This document shows positions 48,345 to 61,800 of a stretch of 64,000 nucleotides of DNA, in pieces. The DNA is taken from the NCBI GenBank assembly GCA_036345935.2, contig JADWOT020000999.1, positions 62,001-126,000 on the forward strand, in the 5' to 3' direction. Source of the stretch: Taenia hydatigena. Taxonomy: Eukaryota; Platyhelminthes; Cestoda; Cyclophyllidea; Taeniidae. The first letter of the stretch is position 1. Every line of letters starts with the position of its first letter. The notes under the pieces were generated by a model that was not told the DNA's origin, did no database searches, and was given only the letters and a program-made list of their open reading frames with translations. Made by a program: the position numbers and the translations under genes.

Positions 48345-50559
48345 AGACCCTAATCACCGGCCACACTGAACTTGTCTGATTTTAAAACAAGAACTGCCGC
48401 CATGAACTGCTGATTCCTGATTTTAATTAAAATTTAAGGTCCATAAAGGAGGAAAAGAGCTTTGCTCTATATCTTTGCTAAAAGTTATTGCAGAGTAAAA
48501 TATGCATCTGATTCCCAGTTGAAATCAATTCTCGCCACAGACCCTAACTTTACAATTTAACACCTCAAATAATAATGCAGTAAAACAGGCTGCCATGGTA
48601 TATTTCTGATCGATTTCAGATCTAAATGGACAGAATATGACGTAGCAATATGTGCCGGCGCTTTTCGTAATTTTCTTAGCCAACTGGGCTTCTTATTTAT
48701 AGCCTAGGTCTAGATCTTTATTGCATAACACGAAAAATATCAAAGCTATCAAAGATAAAAAAAGGTGAGCACAAATTTGGACAGTTGTAAAAAAACCAAG
48801 GAAATAGGCCGCAGCCACGAGATTAGGCAATCTCAGTTTTTGCATTAAAATCGTTCGCACTACATTGTGATCATTTATAAAAATCATGTCTTACAATTGG
48901 ACAGCGCTTCAATGAGGCAGGCATGGCCTAACATTTGATTCGGTTTTTCGTTATAGCACAGTCGTTGTTCAGTTGCATGATTTGCTGACTTATTGAATCC
49001 ATACTACTTTGCACATGCATCAAGCCAAACTTCTAGTCAGAACGTAATATCATTCAGATCTTTTCTATGGTCATGATTCGCGACAAGCAGGTACATCATG
49101 ATTAAATTCTCAACTATCACTGCCTCAAAGGCTTCAAACTACAAATTCTAGGCGTATAATCTTGAAGTGCTCATTATTCAAAACGCATTTTACAGATGTG
49201 TGTATTGCTTTCGTTTATGTGAAAGAAATTTTATCGCACGTTAATTTTTAAAATTTGAGAGTAAGGGGTGAAGTTGATTTGTCTAGCGGATAGCCATTGT
49301 TAATTTCCCCGTGTAAGACATGATAGGATGTCACAAAATGCAATTCCTTCTTATATGAGTTACGTGCGACGTGATGCCAAAGGCAGAATTCGGTTTCCGA
49401 AGTAATCGCCAAAGAACCCCTGCTTAGCAACTTATGCTCATGCCAGATGTAATGCAATTTTGTAAAATTCATATCCCGCAAAGCCATTTTATTAAGGAAT
49501 TCTTAGTATTTTTGATAATTCTTTAATAAATATAGTCCGCTTTTGACAAAATCATGGCATTTTAGCGCGGCAATAGATCCGAAATACTGATAGGGAGGAT
49601 TAAGTTTACCGCCAGTGACCTTGAAAATACTGAGCAAAATAGTTAACTCAGAATCTTAATTCAATTAATAAAATGTACAATTTGCATTGAGCTTGTGCCT
49701 CAGATATTACAAACATCATGCTCACTTGTTTTTATTTTCAAAGATGCGTGGTATGTACATGGCTAAATGATTAAGTTGTAGGCATTTTTTGATAGAAATC
49801 TGTCGTTATTACGTGCAATTGCCCATGTTTAGCAACACATTTTAGTTGATTGCATCCTTCATTTTTGTCTCTAATTTAGATGTAATAACAACGCTTCTTA
49901 TTCACTCTTTCTCCAAGCTTGGTTCCCAAACTAGATTAAAACCGAAGTTCAGTCGAACTGCCAGTAGAAATCGGTGATACTGTGGTCGAGCATCTCCTCA
50001 GTTGCGTTCCGATTTCGATGAGTGGCACTGTTGGCTCGTGGGTGTTTCTTCCAGTACTGATTGCGTTGTGATGGTTAACGTGGAAGGTTTACCAAGGGAG
50101 GCATCAAAAACGACTTTCGGATGAAGAGAAGGGCTATGTAATACTTTGCGTGTTTGACTGCCGGGTTCGATTACGGTCCTTTAGGTCACCACTTTGCTCT
50201 AGCAGGGTAGCTGGCGTCCAAGCCATTCCAGCAGTTCTGTTCATTCTGCCCTAGTATTATGCCTTCTTTGGCTTTCAAGGTAGTGTCAAAACGCTACAGC
50301 TGTCTTTAAAATATGAGGATATGCGGATAAAATTCCCTGCCTCTTCCTCATTTTCTTTTCTTTCTCCTTTCAAGCCCATCGAATCATCCATAACAATGAA
50401 CTCTTCATCGTTCCCCTTTCCCTGGTAAAGTAGTCTCTATGTCAATCTCATTTTCCTGCAAAATGTGCATGCTTATTCCTCACTGGCGTCAGTAAATTGC
50501 AATCCAACAAAATTAAAACACTTCCACATCTGTTGAGGCAAAACACGTCGCAGCCGTCA
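48345..50559. other. No gene recognised
   Basis: AT-rich with short frames. A T-arm-like GCCGGGTTCGATTACGG at about 50160 lacks the rest of a tRNA. Confidence 0.35.
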
Positions 50560-51890
50560 TTTGATCGTAAAAATAGGCTGCGGTTGTGCAATAGAACACC
50601 TCTATCACCAATTCTATATGTAGGAGTTGCAGAATCCTCAAATTTTCTCCTCCCCAGAGACGAGAAGAGACATCATACCCAGATAGAATACATACAAATA
50701 AATTTAACATACCAACGACCCACTCCATTAAGGCACAACGACGAGGCAAACAGATGGCTCCATCACTAAAATCCGCAATCTAACAAGCCACCGGCGCATT
50801 ACATAGTCGTCTTTGCCTTTTTCAGTACCGTCCTCCATGCGCTCCCCGGCAAGAGTGCTGCGTCGTCAGCCCCCATCTTCTATGGTGTAAGCAAATTCCG
50901 AATGAGATGGGACAATGTGCTAGTCATCACACGTGTCCATGACTGGTGCAGGAAATACGGACTTAAAAGCGAAGGGTCAAACTACTGTCAATGATGCGGT
51001 ACCGCGACAACTAGTGACAGAACAGTTAAGATCTGATAGTAGTTACTAGTCCAAAATCTACTGCCACATCGCAAACATGCAAAGATAAGTCCAACCACTT
51101 GCCTCAGACAACGTGACTACACTCATTTCCATCGACTGCCAGATGACCATTAGCACACACAAAAGAATCCTTAAATCTCACAACTTCACGTCGTATAAGC
51201 TGCATGGGTAAGAATCTGCAGGAGCAAGCGGTGCATGAAGTCGTAGAACATTTTACGTTTCGCTCACAAATTAATCTCGCCTGATGAGTCATCCTACCCA
51301 CTGCAGCAATCACACGTGGACGTCATTAAAACTGCCTCCGGAAAGTCACCCATGAAGGGCTACGGGCCATTAACTTACATCTTAAGCCCCAAATACCAGG
51401 CAAGCGATCATAATATAACCGCCCTCCCAATTATTGCATGCCCATTTGCTATCGTCTTCATCTCATACCATAGCGGCAAAAGCGACAAAATCTCAACATC
51501 TTAGAGTGAAAACGAACATGCAAAGCGAATAATCGTGGGACAACAACGTATAATTCAACTTATTCTACATGCACACAAAGTTACGAATTCACTCTTGTTT
51601 TGCTCTCGCGTGGCATCCACGCACCGTACTCAGTTGTTCATAAGCTCCCCGAGCACAAAGCCGCACCTCATGTTCGGAGTGAATGAGTAGACCACCGTGA
51701 GCAAAGGAACTTTAGGTAGGCTTGATAGGTCGAATGATTGCAACACCACAGCTGCCAACAACGACGGTGGCGAGTTCACAGGCGAAGTCTCAGTGGTTTC
51801 CTATGGGTCGGCTCCTACGTCCGCATTCCCGTTCGTCATCGCCACCAACGGCAGCGATGGATGCTGTTGACAGCCCGATGAGTCCGTGAT
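50560..51890 (+). repeat. Dispersed repeat R3, copy 2
   Basis: This is the direct partner of 35040-36310, about 15.5 kb away, with comparable divergence along its length. Matches are best at 50690-50860 and 51720-51880. No coding module or terminal repeat was recognised. Confidence 0.6.
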
Positions 51891-54800
51891 GTTGTTGAGA
51901 AGTGATCCATAACCGGCCGGCAGGAGAGCAGATGTCGTTCAGTGGGGCTGCTCACTATGACGACCCACCACTGATGAGAAGCCATTCAACACAGAAATGC
52001 TCTGCTGATGAATCTCATGTGCAGTCTGCGAAATCTCGAAGACAAAGTCAACACCTGGTGCTGTTATCTAATAGCCTAATACTAATCACGAAAGGCTCCA
52101 AAGAGAACATTGTACTCCGTTCTTTGGGCCTGCAACAACTTTAGTATCAAGTAAGGCCAAGCACGTGGTAGACTTTTTCCAAGTTGTGCAACAAATGAGG
52201 CCTCATTCCCTGTAATATGCATTTTGAAATAACGCACCACCTAACGAACCGCCAAGACGACTCAAACGTATCCGTTCCACAATTGTTCAGCGCAAAGAAC
52301 ATAAGGAAAGGTATTGCCTACGGACAACGAAAACTTGCCATATTTGTTCTCGCGAAACTCATCCAACAGAAAAAAAAACCTTCATGCATGCACAAACAAA
52401 TAATATTCATGCGTCACAAATGGATGACTTGAAAACAGCATAAAATGCACCCGTACATAATGAGAAACAAGTAAATAGCATAAAAGCATAAGCCTCTAAT
52501 TCGCCAAATGTCAGTTAGCAGACATTGTAAGCTCATAGTATTTTAAAAGAAAAAAAGGTCGAGGGTTAAAGCTCAACACAATGCAAAGCTGAAACATGCA
52601 TGCGTAAGCAATAATTCATACCTCCAATAGCAAAAATTCATGATCCTAACAGTTGCAAACAGTTCCAAGCAATAAATTAGAGGCTTCCAAGCAGCCAGTC
52701 GTTTGCTTTTGAGTCCAACTCAAACACCGACTCATATCAAAGTTGAACTCTCGGTTGGGCGATTATCGAGGCCCTGTGTAACACATTCCGGAAATATGAT
52801 ATCAAAACTAATTTAAGGTTACGCTTTTAATTACAATCAAATTGCAAAGAGTCTCGTGCCCTTAATGTGTTTTACAGGCGCAAAATACCACTGCAATAGA
52901 AGTAATTTACCATCCATCATGCATTAAAAAACATGAAAGAACCTACAACAAAAGACGCACACCAAGTCCATTAAGGCAAAAAACGCACCGCAATTTATTC
53001 GTATCTGAAAAATGTGCGGCCTAGTGCCGACGGCGGGACACATTCAGTGCTGTTATGTAATACCTCCGTTCTCAGCATATGATACTCCGCCAGAGACATA
53101 CTTTTGCAGAAGTACCGGTTACAAACATTGTTCGTACAAAGCTTAGCCAAAAGTTTATTGGGATTTTCCATAATTTATGGAAACAAGGCCTTTTAAACTA
53201 AACACGAGCGCACCCAAAACTATCAGAGAGTCCACACGAATCCGACCTTTACGCTAATCACCTTAAAAGAGTTCCACATAAGAAGTAGACTCAATTAGGT
53301 TATGCCATCATAAAATAGGATTAAGGTATTTTAACTAGCCAGCATGCTTTTAAATTAATCAAAAGATTGGAATAATAGAGACCTGCAGAAAAAGCTGATA
53401 TATTTGAAAACAACAATACATTTTTGCAAATGAATATATAACTTATACGTAACTATGCATTCGATGAGTCAAGTAAAGTAGCAAACAACAAAAATTATCA
53501 GGATTTAGCACGACTTTTATTGCACAATTTAGTTATGCAATAAATAGTTTGATTTGTAATGCTGTTAGTCGGTTTATCAAAACAGTAGTTAAAATCAAAA
53601 GTTAGCCTGAGTTTTTCGTTTGCTGTTTTCTGTACTATATGCGTGGCTGTTTTTGGATTCGATTGTCATCATAAATTTGAGGGAATGCAATTAAGTTGTT
53701 CTTTTTTAGAGGATGGTGAATTTTAATGCAGCCACGTCCTTTTAAAGTGTTTGATATTGTCGGACCCAGACATATGCCAATAAGTCAGTCAGAATAAATT
53801 CGCCTTCTGGAGGAATTGACGTCTGAGTTGCTCCTCAGAAGGAAGGAAGGCCTGGAGGAAACAGAGATGGCATGCAGTCCTTTGTTAGATCAGCTTATCC
53901 AGGTGGTGCCTTTTGCCTTTGGTTGCTAGACGTGCCATAGTATAGTTATAGCTCCTTCTTTCTCCATCAAGAAATGCGGTTGCTTCATCCCCTCCACATT
54001 GTTCTAGCATGCAAACGCCCTTATGACAGACAAATCGCCTAATATTATAATTAATTTTATCCTATGGATGCATGCATGCTCAAACCACTATCGTCATGCC
54101 ACCAGTGGAAGTCTGGTGCTCAATTTACGCTCTGTGTGTGTTATTAACACTGCCCTACTGATTGTAATCAAAGGTGTACAAGTTTCATGTGTCTACCATT
54201 AAAGATGCTTATAAGGTCATTCGCTATCGTAACTATATCATTTCATACGTTGCCTAGCCCTTCTTTCAGCATCACCGCTTCGGTTCAGCTGACAGTCTTT
54301 GCAGCTGCATTTCTAGCTGTGATGCCATTGCTACTTAATTGTTATTCGGTAGAAATACTTGCTCATGATTCCGCGCCGTGTTGTTACTGGCGTTGTAGAC
54401 GGTTCTTCTTTCTAGATATCTTTATTATAAGCAAACGAAGGACATGGAATAAGTGCAGTTCAGGCTCTGGGGGCTACTACGTCTCCCTACAAAGCATATT
54501 TAAAGAACACAAATATTACAACCGTTGTAAAAACATAGAGGTCAGCAGCTAAACGTGTGTGAATGCGCGCACCAACGGCTAACTCGTAAGCCCATACACA
54601 CTTGTCATATGATCCGTGGGCGGACCATCTGTCTCAGTATAGTCCTTTCATGTAAAGGCTTGCAACACCAAACAATTATTCTTGTTTGCGCTACTTATTA
54701 ATATAGTCGCGTAAAATAAATTTAAAAGCCAAAGTAAACTCAAACGCTTGCAGATTTTGTTAATCTGAAAAGCTTTAGGGACAGTCGATTTCAAAATATC

Positions 54801-56772
54801 TGCTCAGATTCCAGTAATCGTTTCATTTTGCCTGAAGCCTAGTAAATTTGCAATGAGGCTTTTAATCACCCATGCCGGTTGAAAAAACGCGGACCTAATG
54901 AGAATCGAATAAGCCTTTTTCATTCAGATAGGTGCGAAAATACCCCACCGTTTTATAATGCTTTCCTTTTTATGCAGTTGGCGGCTCGCTCTTATATTAA
55001 TCGTCAACTTTTCAAGAATCACTATTCATGCACGAGGTTGTCCGATGCCATAAAATGGGTGACTATTATTCCTTAGGGTAATAGTATTAGAGGAGCACTT
55101 CAGCGGTTGGTACTTCTTACTATCACATTTCACATAGACGCTGTTTAACAGGCATTAATTAGAGCTTAGCGGCAGCGGTATAGGGCAGCCTTCAACTTGT
55201 AGGCTAACAAAGCCCAACCTACATTTTTGGAGTTAATGTAACACCCTCTGCCGGAGGGCGGAGGACAATGGCAAACGTAAAGGAAAACCACACAATTGAT
55301 ATGACGCACATCCACATGTGTAAGAAAGTAAACGAAAATATACGTTTCTTGCAAGTGAGGTTAAATCAGTAGGCTAAGAAAATATCGAAAACTTTTACAT
55401 AATAATTGACTTAAATCAGCACATTTATTTATTCATTCCTAGAACAAACGCTGTTGAAACGGTGTTGAATGAGTGATTTCATTTTCGAAAGGGTTGATTT
55501 CACTTCTCCAGTAATTAACCGCAAGTCATTTGTAATTCAGCGTGGAATCTAAAAGCGTTTTGAATTGGTGTAAAATGAACTGCAGACTTAAGTCGATCTA
55601 TGTGTTTCCTCCTGGCTGTTGCATAGTAGATGGTGGGCTCGAGTGCGTGTTGGTTTTGGGTCTGAGTTTGAGTCCGTTCGTAGATACATGCCAGTAACTC
55701 GACGAGCCATGCCACGTGTACCTACTGGTAACTAATGACGATGGGCTTAAATTGAGTGCCAATCTTCAAGGCGATTGCTAGAAAAAAGCCGCCAAATTCA
55801 GGATCGGCTGTTAAAGAAGTCGGTGTGTGCGTGGCATTATTGTCAAGCATTGTTAACTCTCGGATGTGGGAGCGAAGCTGCAGTTGATAGAGTTTTATTA
55901 TAAGGGTTGTACTTTTAATCCATTGGCTTGTATATGGCCAAATGAAGCTGAGTTAGAATGAAGAGCCCTAACTTTATCAGCTCGAACCATTCAAGTCGTA
56001 AATGCCTTAAATTTCACTTTAGGTGTGACTGTAAAACTACTGTCACACTTCTTGACATGTGTCAAGGTCTTCGTGCAATACGGTAATTGCAGCTTCTCGG
56101 TCTTTACAGCCCGAGATGCTTAGTGTTAGCAGTCTTATTTGCTCAAAAAAAGGCTTAAAAATTAGAAGCGATGCTTAGATGATAATGTATCATTTGAATA
56201 AATGTGCAGGATTCAAACTATGCCTAAGGAAAAGCAAGCACTGATCTAAAAACAGCTACTGACATCACGACCCAGGTTGCTAAAATAGCTCTGATTGCAA
56301 TTATTACTCAAGAAGAACTTACTGGTGCAAGAGCTAAACACCAAAAATATGAAGCATTTAAGCCATTTAATTGTCTGGGCTGCAATTTTGCACTGCCTCT
56401 GTCCTCATTAAGTGCACGAAACCAATAAATGTGTGAACCGCTTTTCTAATCCATCGGCTACTAGTTTTGCATTAACATGGTTTAATTGTTCGGCTTCTCC
56501 CTTTATTCTATTCGTGCACTGCATTTCATCAAGCACGTAGCTCGGCCGCTGATTTTATTTTACAATTATTCGTGTAACCAGCAGTTGTCTCTAATCTCCC
56601 TGTTTAGTCTCTGCATCCAACTTGCCATCTTTCTCTTCTGCATGCATTATCACAACTACTGAGCACCAATGCACGTGGCCCGATGTCAAATTTTCACTTC
56701 CTTAATAAAATATATGCTTAAAATGCTTCCAGGGACATCGTTGATCAAATATGACCGCCATAATATTCGGAG
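51891..56772. other. No gene recognised
   Basis: The 121-codon frame at 54187-54552 (+) starts with ATG and has hydrophobic stretches (LTVFAAAFLAVMPLLLN), followed by a Cys/Arg-rich part. It has no known family and no splice or poly(A) support. Nothing else was found. Confidence 0.3.
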
Positions 56773-57021
56773 TTGACTGCTGTAGCTATTAATTCGGAGC
56801 ATTTTCGTTTCATCTTGACAAGCTGTAATTGCAAGACTAAAGGTAAGGACAAAGATTTGACAACAATTACAGATAGTGCAAATCGCGTGTTAACCAAAAT
56901 GCCTAGTGATCCCTTTGCAGAAGAGCAAATGCTCAATTTCGTTTTATTACGCAACTGCTTTGACTTCTTAGTCGAATCCCGAAAACTGGCAGCTCTGTTC
57001 TGTACACCACTCGCAATTTAA
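56773..57021 (+). CDS. Unrecognised ORF, possible terminal exon
   Basis: The 82-codon frame contains KMPSDPFAEEQMLNFVLLRN and CFDFLVESRKLAALFC, a soluble-looking, mildly amphipathic stretch. It ends at TAA 57019-57021, overlapping an AATAAA at 57020-57025. The composition looks more protein-like than nearby frames. No family is recognised. Confidence 0.2.
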   Translation: MTAVAINSEHFRFILTSCNCKTKGKDKDLTTITDSANRVLTKMPSDPFAEEQMLNFVLLRNCFDFLVESRKLAALFCTPLAI

Positions 57022-58219
57022 ATAAAGCTGTGAACACAGCAACACCTGTGTTGCCTTGAAAATTGGTCCACAATACTTTGCCAGCTTATTTACTACCAGA
57101 ATGCATAAGTAGCAATCTAGATTTCATAGGACTCAGGCGAAGGGGTGGGTAACCTTTGGGAAACTTCCGCTACAAAAACCAATTGGGCTTATAATCTCTA
57201 AACATGCACATGAGGCTGTTTTAGGCTTTATAAAACCTTTATTTTGCATCACATAAGTGACTGCATATGCTACGGTTGGGGTTGAGGTATGCTCTAGCAA
57301 CTGAAATAAACGCAGAGTCTTTTGCTTAATATATATTTATTAATGAAAGTGATTATAGTACTCAGCTCATTGTTCCTACAAGATTTGATACACCGACTTC
57401 TAGTTTGACGCCAGGTGTTAAGATAAAGCACGTCAATAAATGTAGACTGACAATACCATCTATGCATCTATAACTTTACTACTCGCTTTAAGTGTAGCGC
57501 TTTGCATGCTAATCTGCCGGATTTTAAACTACAAAAGCAATAGCTTTTTCGTTGGGTTTGGTAGAGGCGCTATTTATGCCCATAGCTAAACACCTGAATT
57601 AGCCGAACTGAGGGGATAACTATGAATTCAAACAGCAGTCTACATCGACTGCATGGAAAAAAGATCTAGCAGCAGCTGACCAAGCTAAGCAGTTAAATTC
57701 TGCTTATTATGGTTTTTGGTTCTAACGAAATCTTAAAATACCAACATTACTAATCAAAAACTTCTACCAGCTATATCTGTAACACCAAGGTATCTTTAAA
57801 GTCATGCTGCTTCTTATTCTTAGCCATTCGAGCTTCCATTTGTTTGTACCTATATCACCAAACAAACTGCACTGCCTAAAGCACACTTCCTGTAGCTCAA
57901 CGTTGCAATGTATAGATCTTTTTCTATACTAAAATGCATTGGCAGGCACAGTTGTTCTAAATTTACTATCACTGCCCAATTTTCGAGGCAGCATCATGGA
58001 GCAATTTTGCAGCGTGGAAGTTTCGTGGTTCAATTTTCACGATGCCATTGCGTAAATGAGACACTCTCGTGAAGAATGAGGCCTATTCTCTCTTCAGAGG
58101 TCAAGTTTGGCTCATATCTTTAGAGGGTGCCAAACTCACCCACTTAATGGACAAAAACCTCGGATGAGCAAATTATGATGGCGCAACAAAGTAATACTTA
58201 GATTACTCAGGTCTCCGAC
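57022..58219. other. No gene recognised
   Basis: Short frames only between the candidate exons at 56.9 and 58.3 kb. Confidence 0.35.
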
Positions 58220-58427
58220 GGTAGCCACAATGGCGAGGCATCAATATGATAGTCACCGGGTGTCTAGTAAGTTGGTATCTCTTCTTCTTTCGCTTGCACT
58301 CTCTTGCTCCCAGATACTCAGTTTCATCCAATTATGCCTTGCGAATAGCATGGTAGCAAGTACCGCAGCGTATGCATTCATTGGCTTCGAAGTTTATAAA
58401 GACTTGACACCATGTACCTTTCCATAA
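58220..58427 (+). CDS. Possible two-exon hydrophobic C-terminus with a 47-bp intron
   Basis: A GTAAGT at 58267 and a pyrimidine-rich tract ending CTCCCAG at 58313 would define a 47-bp intron. Splicing joins two open segments into a frame starting PQWRGINMIVTGCL. It continues ILSFIQLCLANSMVASTAAY and AFIGFEVYKDLTPCTFP, then TAA. The product would contain one or two membrane segments. STAAYAF..FEVYKDL recalls the last helix of mitochondrial carriers (..F..YE..K), but the spacing to RG is too long for that family. Confidence 0.25.
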
Positions 58428-58879
58428 TACCGAAACAAATCAAGGAGCTTGCATTCTTTCATTCGGCTAGGCAGTTTATTGGCAATCAGATGACGCGGAT
58501 TCGGTCATTTTTTAACCCACACTTGCGACTGACATCTGTAAAAAGTTTTTGAGGATCAGATATGGAAATGTGGAAAAGGAAAAATGAAGATATATGTAGT
58601 CTACTTTGTCCGAAATGAAATGTAGTGAGTCCAAATAGTCAAATAAGGAACAAGAATCAGGCAAATTATGCACAGCATTCGACAAATATTTACCCATTTT
58701 GGTGGCATTTCTACCCGCTAAAGTTGTTGAGCTTATAGCCTTGCGACTTGAAACACCCAAATGGGATCCTATCAAATGACTGGACGAGGCCCTAGCCAGC
58801 CGATTTATTTTAACTGATGATTTGTCAGTTTTCACGTTGTGGGGTGGACTCACTTCTAATGTGTCCATCCGCATTTGCT

Positions 58880-61800
58880 GTTGAGTTACCCATTGTTAGA
58901 CATGCACTAATGCTGAAACTCTTTATGAGAGATCTCCCGCTTCCTTCCTTCACTCCATTCCTCTTCACATGCCCTATCCTTCCATCACTCCCCTACTCAC
59001 TGGTCGCCTCCCTCATTCATCCAATCGTCTATTTACTAACCCATCCCTCCTGCTTTCCTCATTTAATATGCCAGCACACACGCACACACATGGCACTTTC
59101 CTCTATTTCTCATTCTTTCATTCTTGACGAATCACGTCATCTGCGCTTCCTCTATCCCATTCTCTGAACGCCAGCACTATATGCAATAAAAATGCGCTAG
59201 TTTGCGCATTTGTCGCTGCAACGTTGGCGTTAGCACTCCAAGAAACGTAAATATCAGGGGAATCGTGGGCCCGCGGCTGATGACAGCGACATCACCACGA
59301 CCACCAGATTGCTGCCACCAACATTAACACTATCGATTCAGCTTGCTTTACTTAGTTAAATGTAGTAGCATACACAACATATTATACGCAGTGGAGGAGA
59401 GCGAAGGTAATGAGACGCAAAGGCATTTTATTGCGTGTGATGCTACAAATGCATGGAGAAGCAGGTAGATGAGTTGAAGCGGAGGTTGATATGAAGAGAC
59501 TCTTTGACAGATAGAATGCAATAGAATGTGCCAGTAACACGGCGTGTACTACAGCCGTGACCGGTGCGATGTAACATAACCCTATGATGTGACAGAACTC
59601 ATAGGTTAGCACGCCCTACGGTCAACGGCGTCTGTAACATCAGTTGGGTGAGCATGATATGATTTTTGAGCGCTGATTAAACATCCACAGTGAAACACTG
59701 ATCCTTTTTAATTACACTGCTACGATCTGATTCATATGAGATGAATTGCGCTTAGCAAATTATTCCTACGATTGGTCAAAGGCGGGTGTAACCACGAAAT
59801 GTGCTGCAGCAAAATCTTATCGTTCACGTTCATAGATAACCCTTTGATTCGTGGAGGTATCCTTGTGCTCACGTTACAAGCGCCTCTTACTCTCTAGGCG
59901 ATAAATTATTTCTCTTCTAACCAGCTATGAGCGTCGCCAGTAGTCATGCGCTTAATATGAGACGCTCTTTTTTGAATTTAATGCTGCTTTTTTATGCTGC
60001 CACTTTTTCTTGTATGTTTGGATTTTTATTGTATGAATAAGATAAGAAAGTAATTTAACGATGATTTATAACGCGACGGAATCACTGTTGCGCAAGAAAC
60101 AAAGGTTGTGTTTTAAATTTTTCGAAGTTTTCTGGACGAAGATGGTGTACTGAATGCCTCGTTATGTTTGAGGGTTAAATGAGGCTACGCACACAAGTCA
60201 TCATACCCGGTCGATACCGATAGGAATATCAATAGCGTTCTGCTTAAACACAAACATGTATTTCTTTCGGCGTTTATAATTGTTTTGTGTTTACTAGTCA
60301 CTGCACATGCAAAGAATTAGCACTGCCTCCTGTGCGTGCAATTCAGCCCATTCACCCGTCCATAAGGCACTTGCTACACTATTACGCTCCGGTGATTACT
60401 CAGGTTGTAGCAGAGAAGGAAGGTGCACAAGCGGTGCTTAACAGGCCAAGTAATGAGACATGAATGCTACCCACGAAAATGGGGACGGCTAAAGGTAGTA
60501 GGTGTGAAAGAGTATGCCAATTGGGAATTAAAGCATAAGCAGCAATAAAAGTCTAACAACTAGTCAAGATGATAGAATGTTAGGTGTCTCTAAAAGAGAT
60601 GAGGCAAACTTTACATTTTCAGGCTTTGTGCACTTGATCAGATAAAATTTGAATTGAATTTTATTACCAGCATTTTTTTCAAATAACTGCTCATGAGGGG
60701 ATCCTAGAGTGCCGACTTTAAAAGCCAAGAATTGACAGCTTCTATAATGAATGGAAGTAAAAATTTTTGAGAGACGCATATAAAATCCATTTTCATGCCA
60801 CTAAATTACGTACTTATATTATAGGCCATGCTTACTTTCGTAATCTTCTTGAAGTCAGCGCTAAAAAGAAGCAGCAACATGCAAAAGCTCCCAATCAGGA
60901 TTGTGAAGTGGATATTTAGCATAAATGCTTGTTAAAAGCTGGAACATTGAGCGCATAACATGCAGCTGTTTGTTATTTTGGGTCATAGGCCGTGCTTCGG
61001 CAAACAATACTAAAGGCTTCTTGCTAAATCTTGGAATTGAGGTGCCTACTTTTCAAAAGTTGGATCGAGTGATGACGCTGAGTTTGCTTTGTTTTTTAAA
61101 ATAATGGCCCATTAATCGTCCTCATTTTTTGAGTGAATTCGTGAATAGATTAAGCTTGCGGCACCCGCGGGTATTGGTCAGGAGAGTTAAGTATGATTGC
61201 GGCTGCGGAGCTGCATTTTGAGGCTAGAGCAGAGGTGGTTTTCATGCGAGACCATTGTCTTTAGAATGTTACTACGTAGAAGATCGCCAATGTCGATTCA
61301 AGTGTAGTTCTAGCTCATCGGCGTTGTATGCGTAGAAGACGGTGTTGATGTCCTGTGAGGATATTATTTTTAAGGATGCAAGTGATCAATGAGAAATTGT
61401 ATTTTTTCGTGACTTCGGGGTGGTAAGGGAGGCCTCAGGTGGTAGTTGTGGTGACTGGGATGCAAAATGTCTTTTGATGGAATACTACTTTTGCTGAGAT
61501 AACGGGAAGTGAAAGGTGGTGAATTAATCCATGAGCACTTTGTTACTACCTAAAGATGAAAAAGTCGATAGTTGATATTGATCGCCTGCTATCAGGCAGT
61601 GAGGAGTAGATAGAGGGCTGCAGCAAGACTTTGAGATTGCCTTGTGCATACGGTGCAGGCGATAACGGATGAGAACGCTGGTAAGTTGTTGGCAGGTAGC
61701 AAATGTGCGCTCTTGAGCTCGTTATTTGACTAAATTTTGACTATTAATAGGCTCTCAGTGTTAACAATGCAGTTCTAATAGACATAAGCCTAAAACAAAG

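Noticed and set aside
50150..50185. T-arm-like GCCGGGTTCGATTACGG
   Set aside because: The upstream sequence does not fold into the rest of a tRNA.
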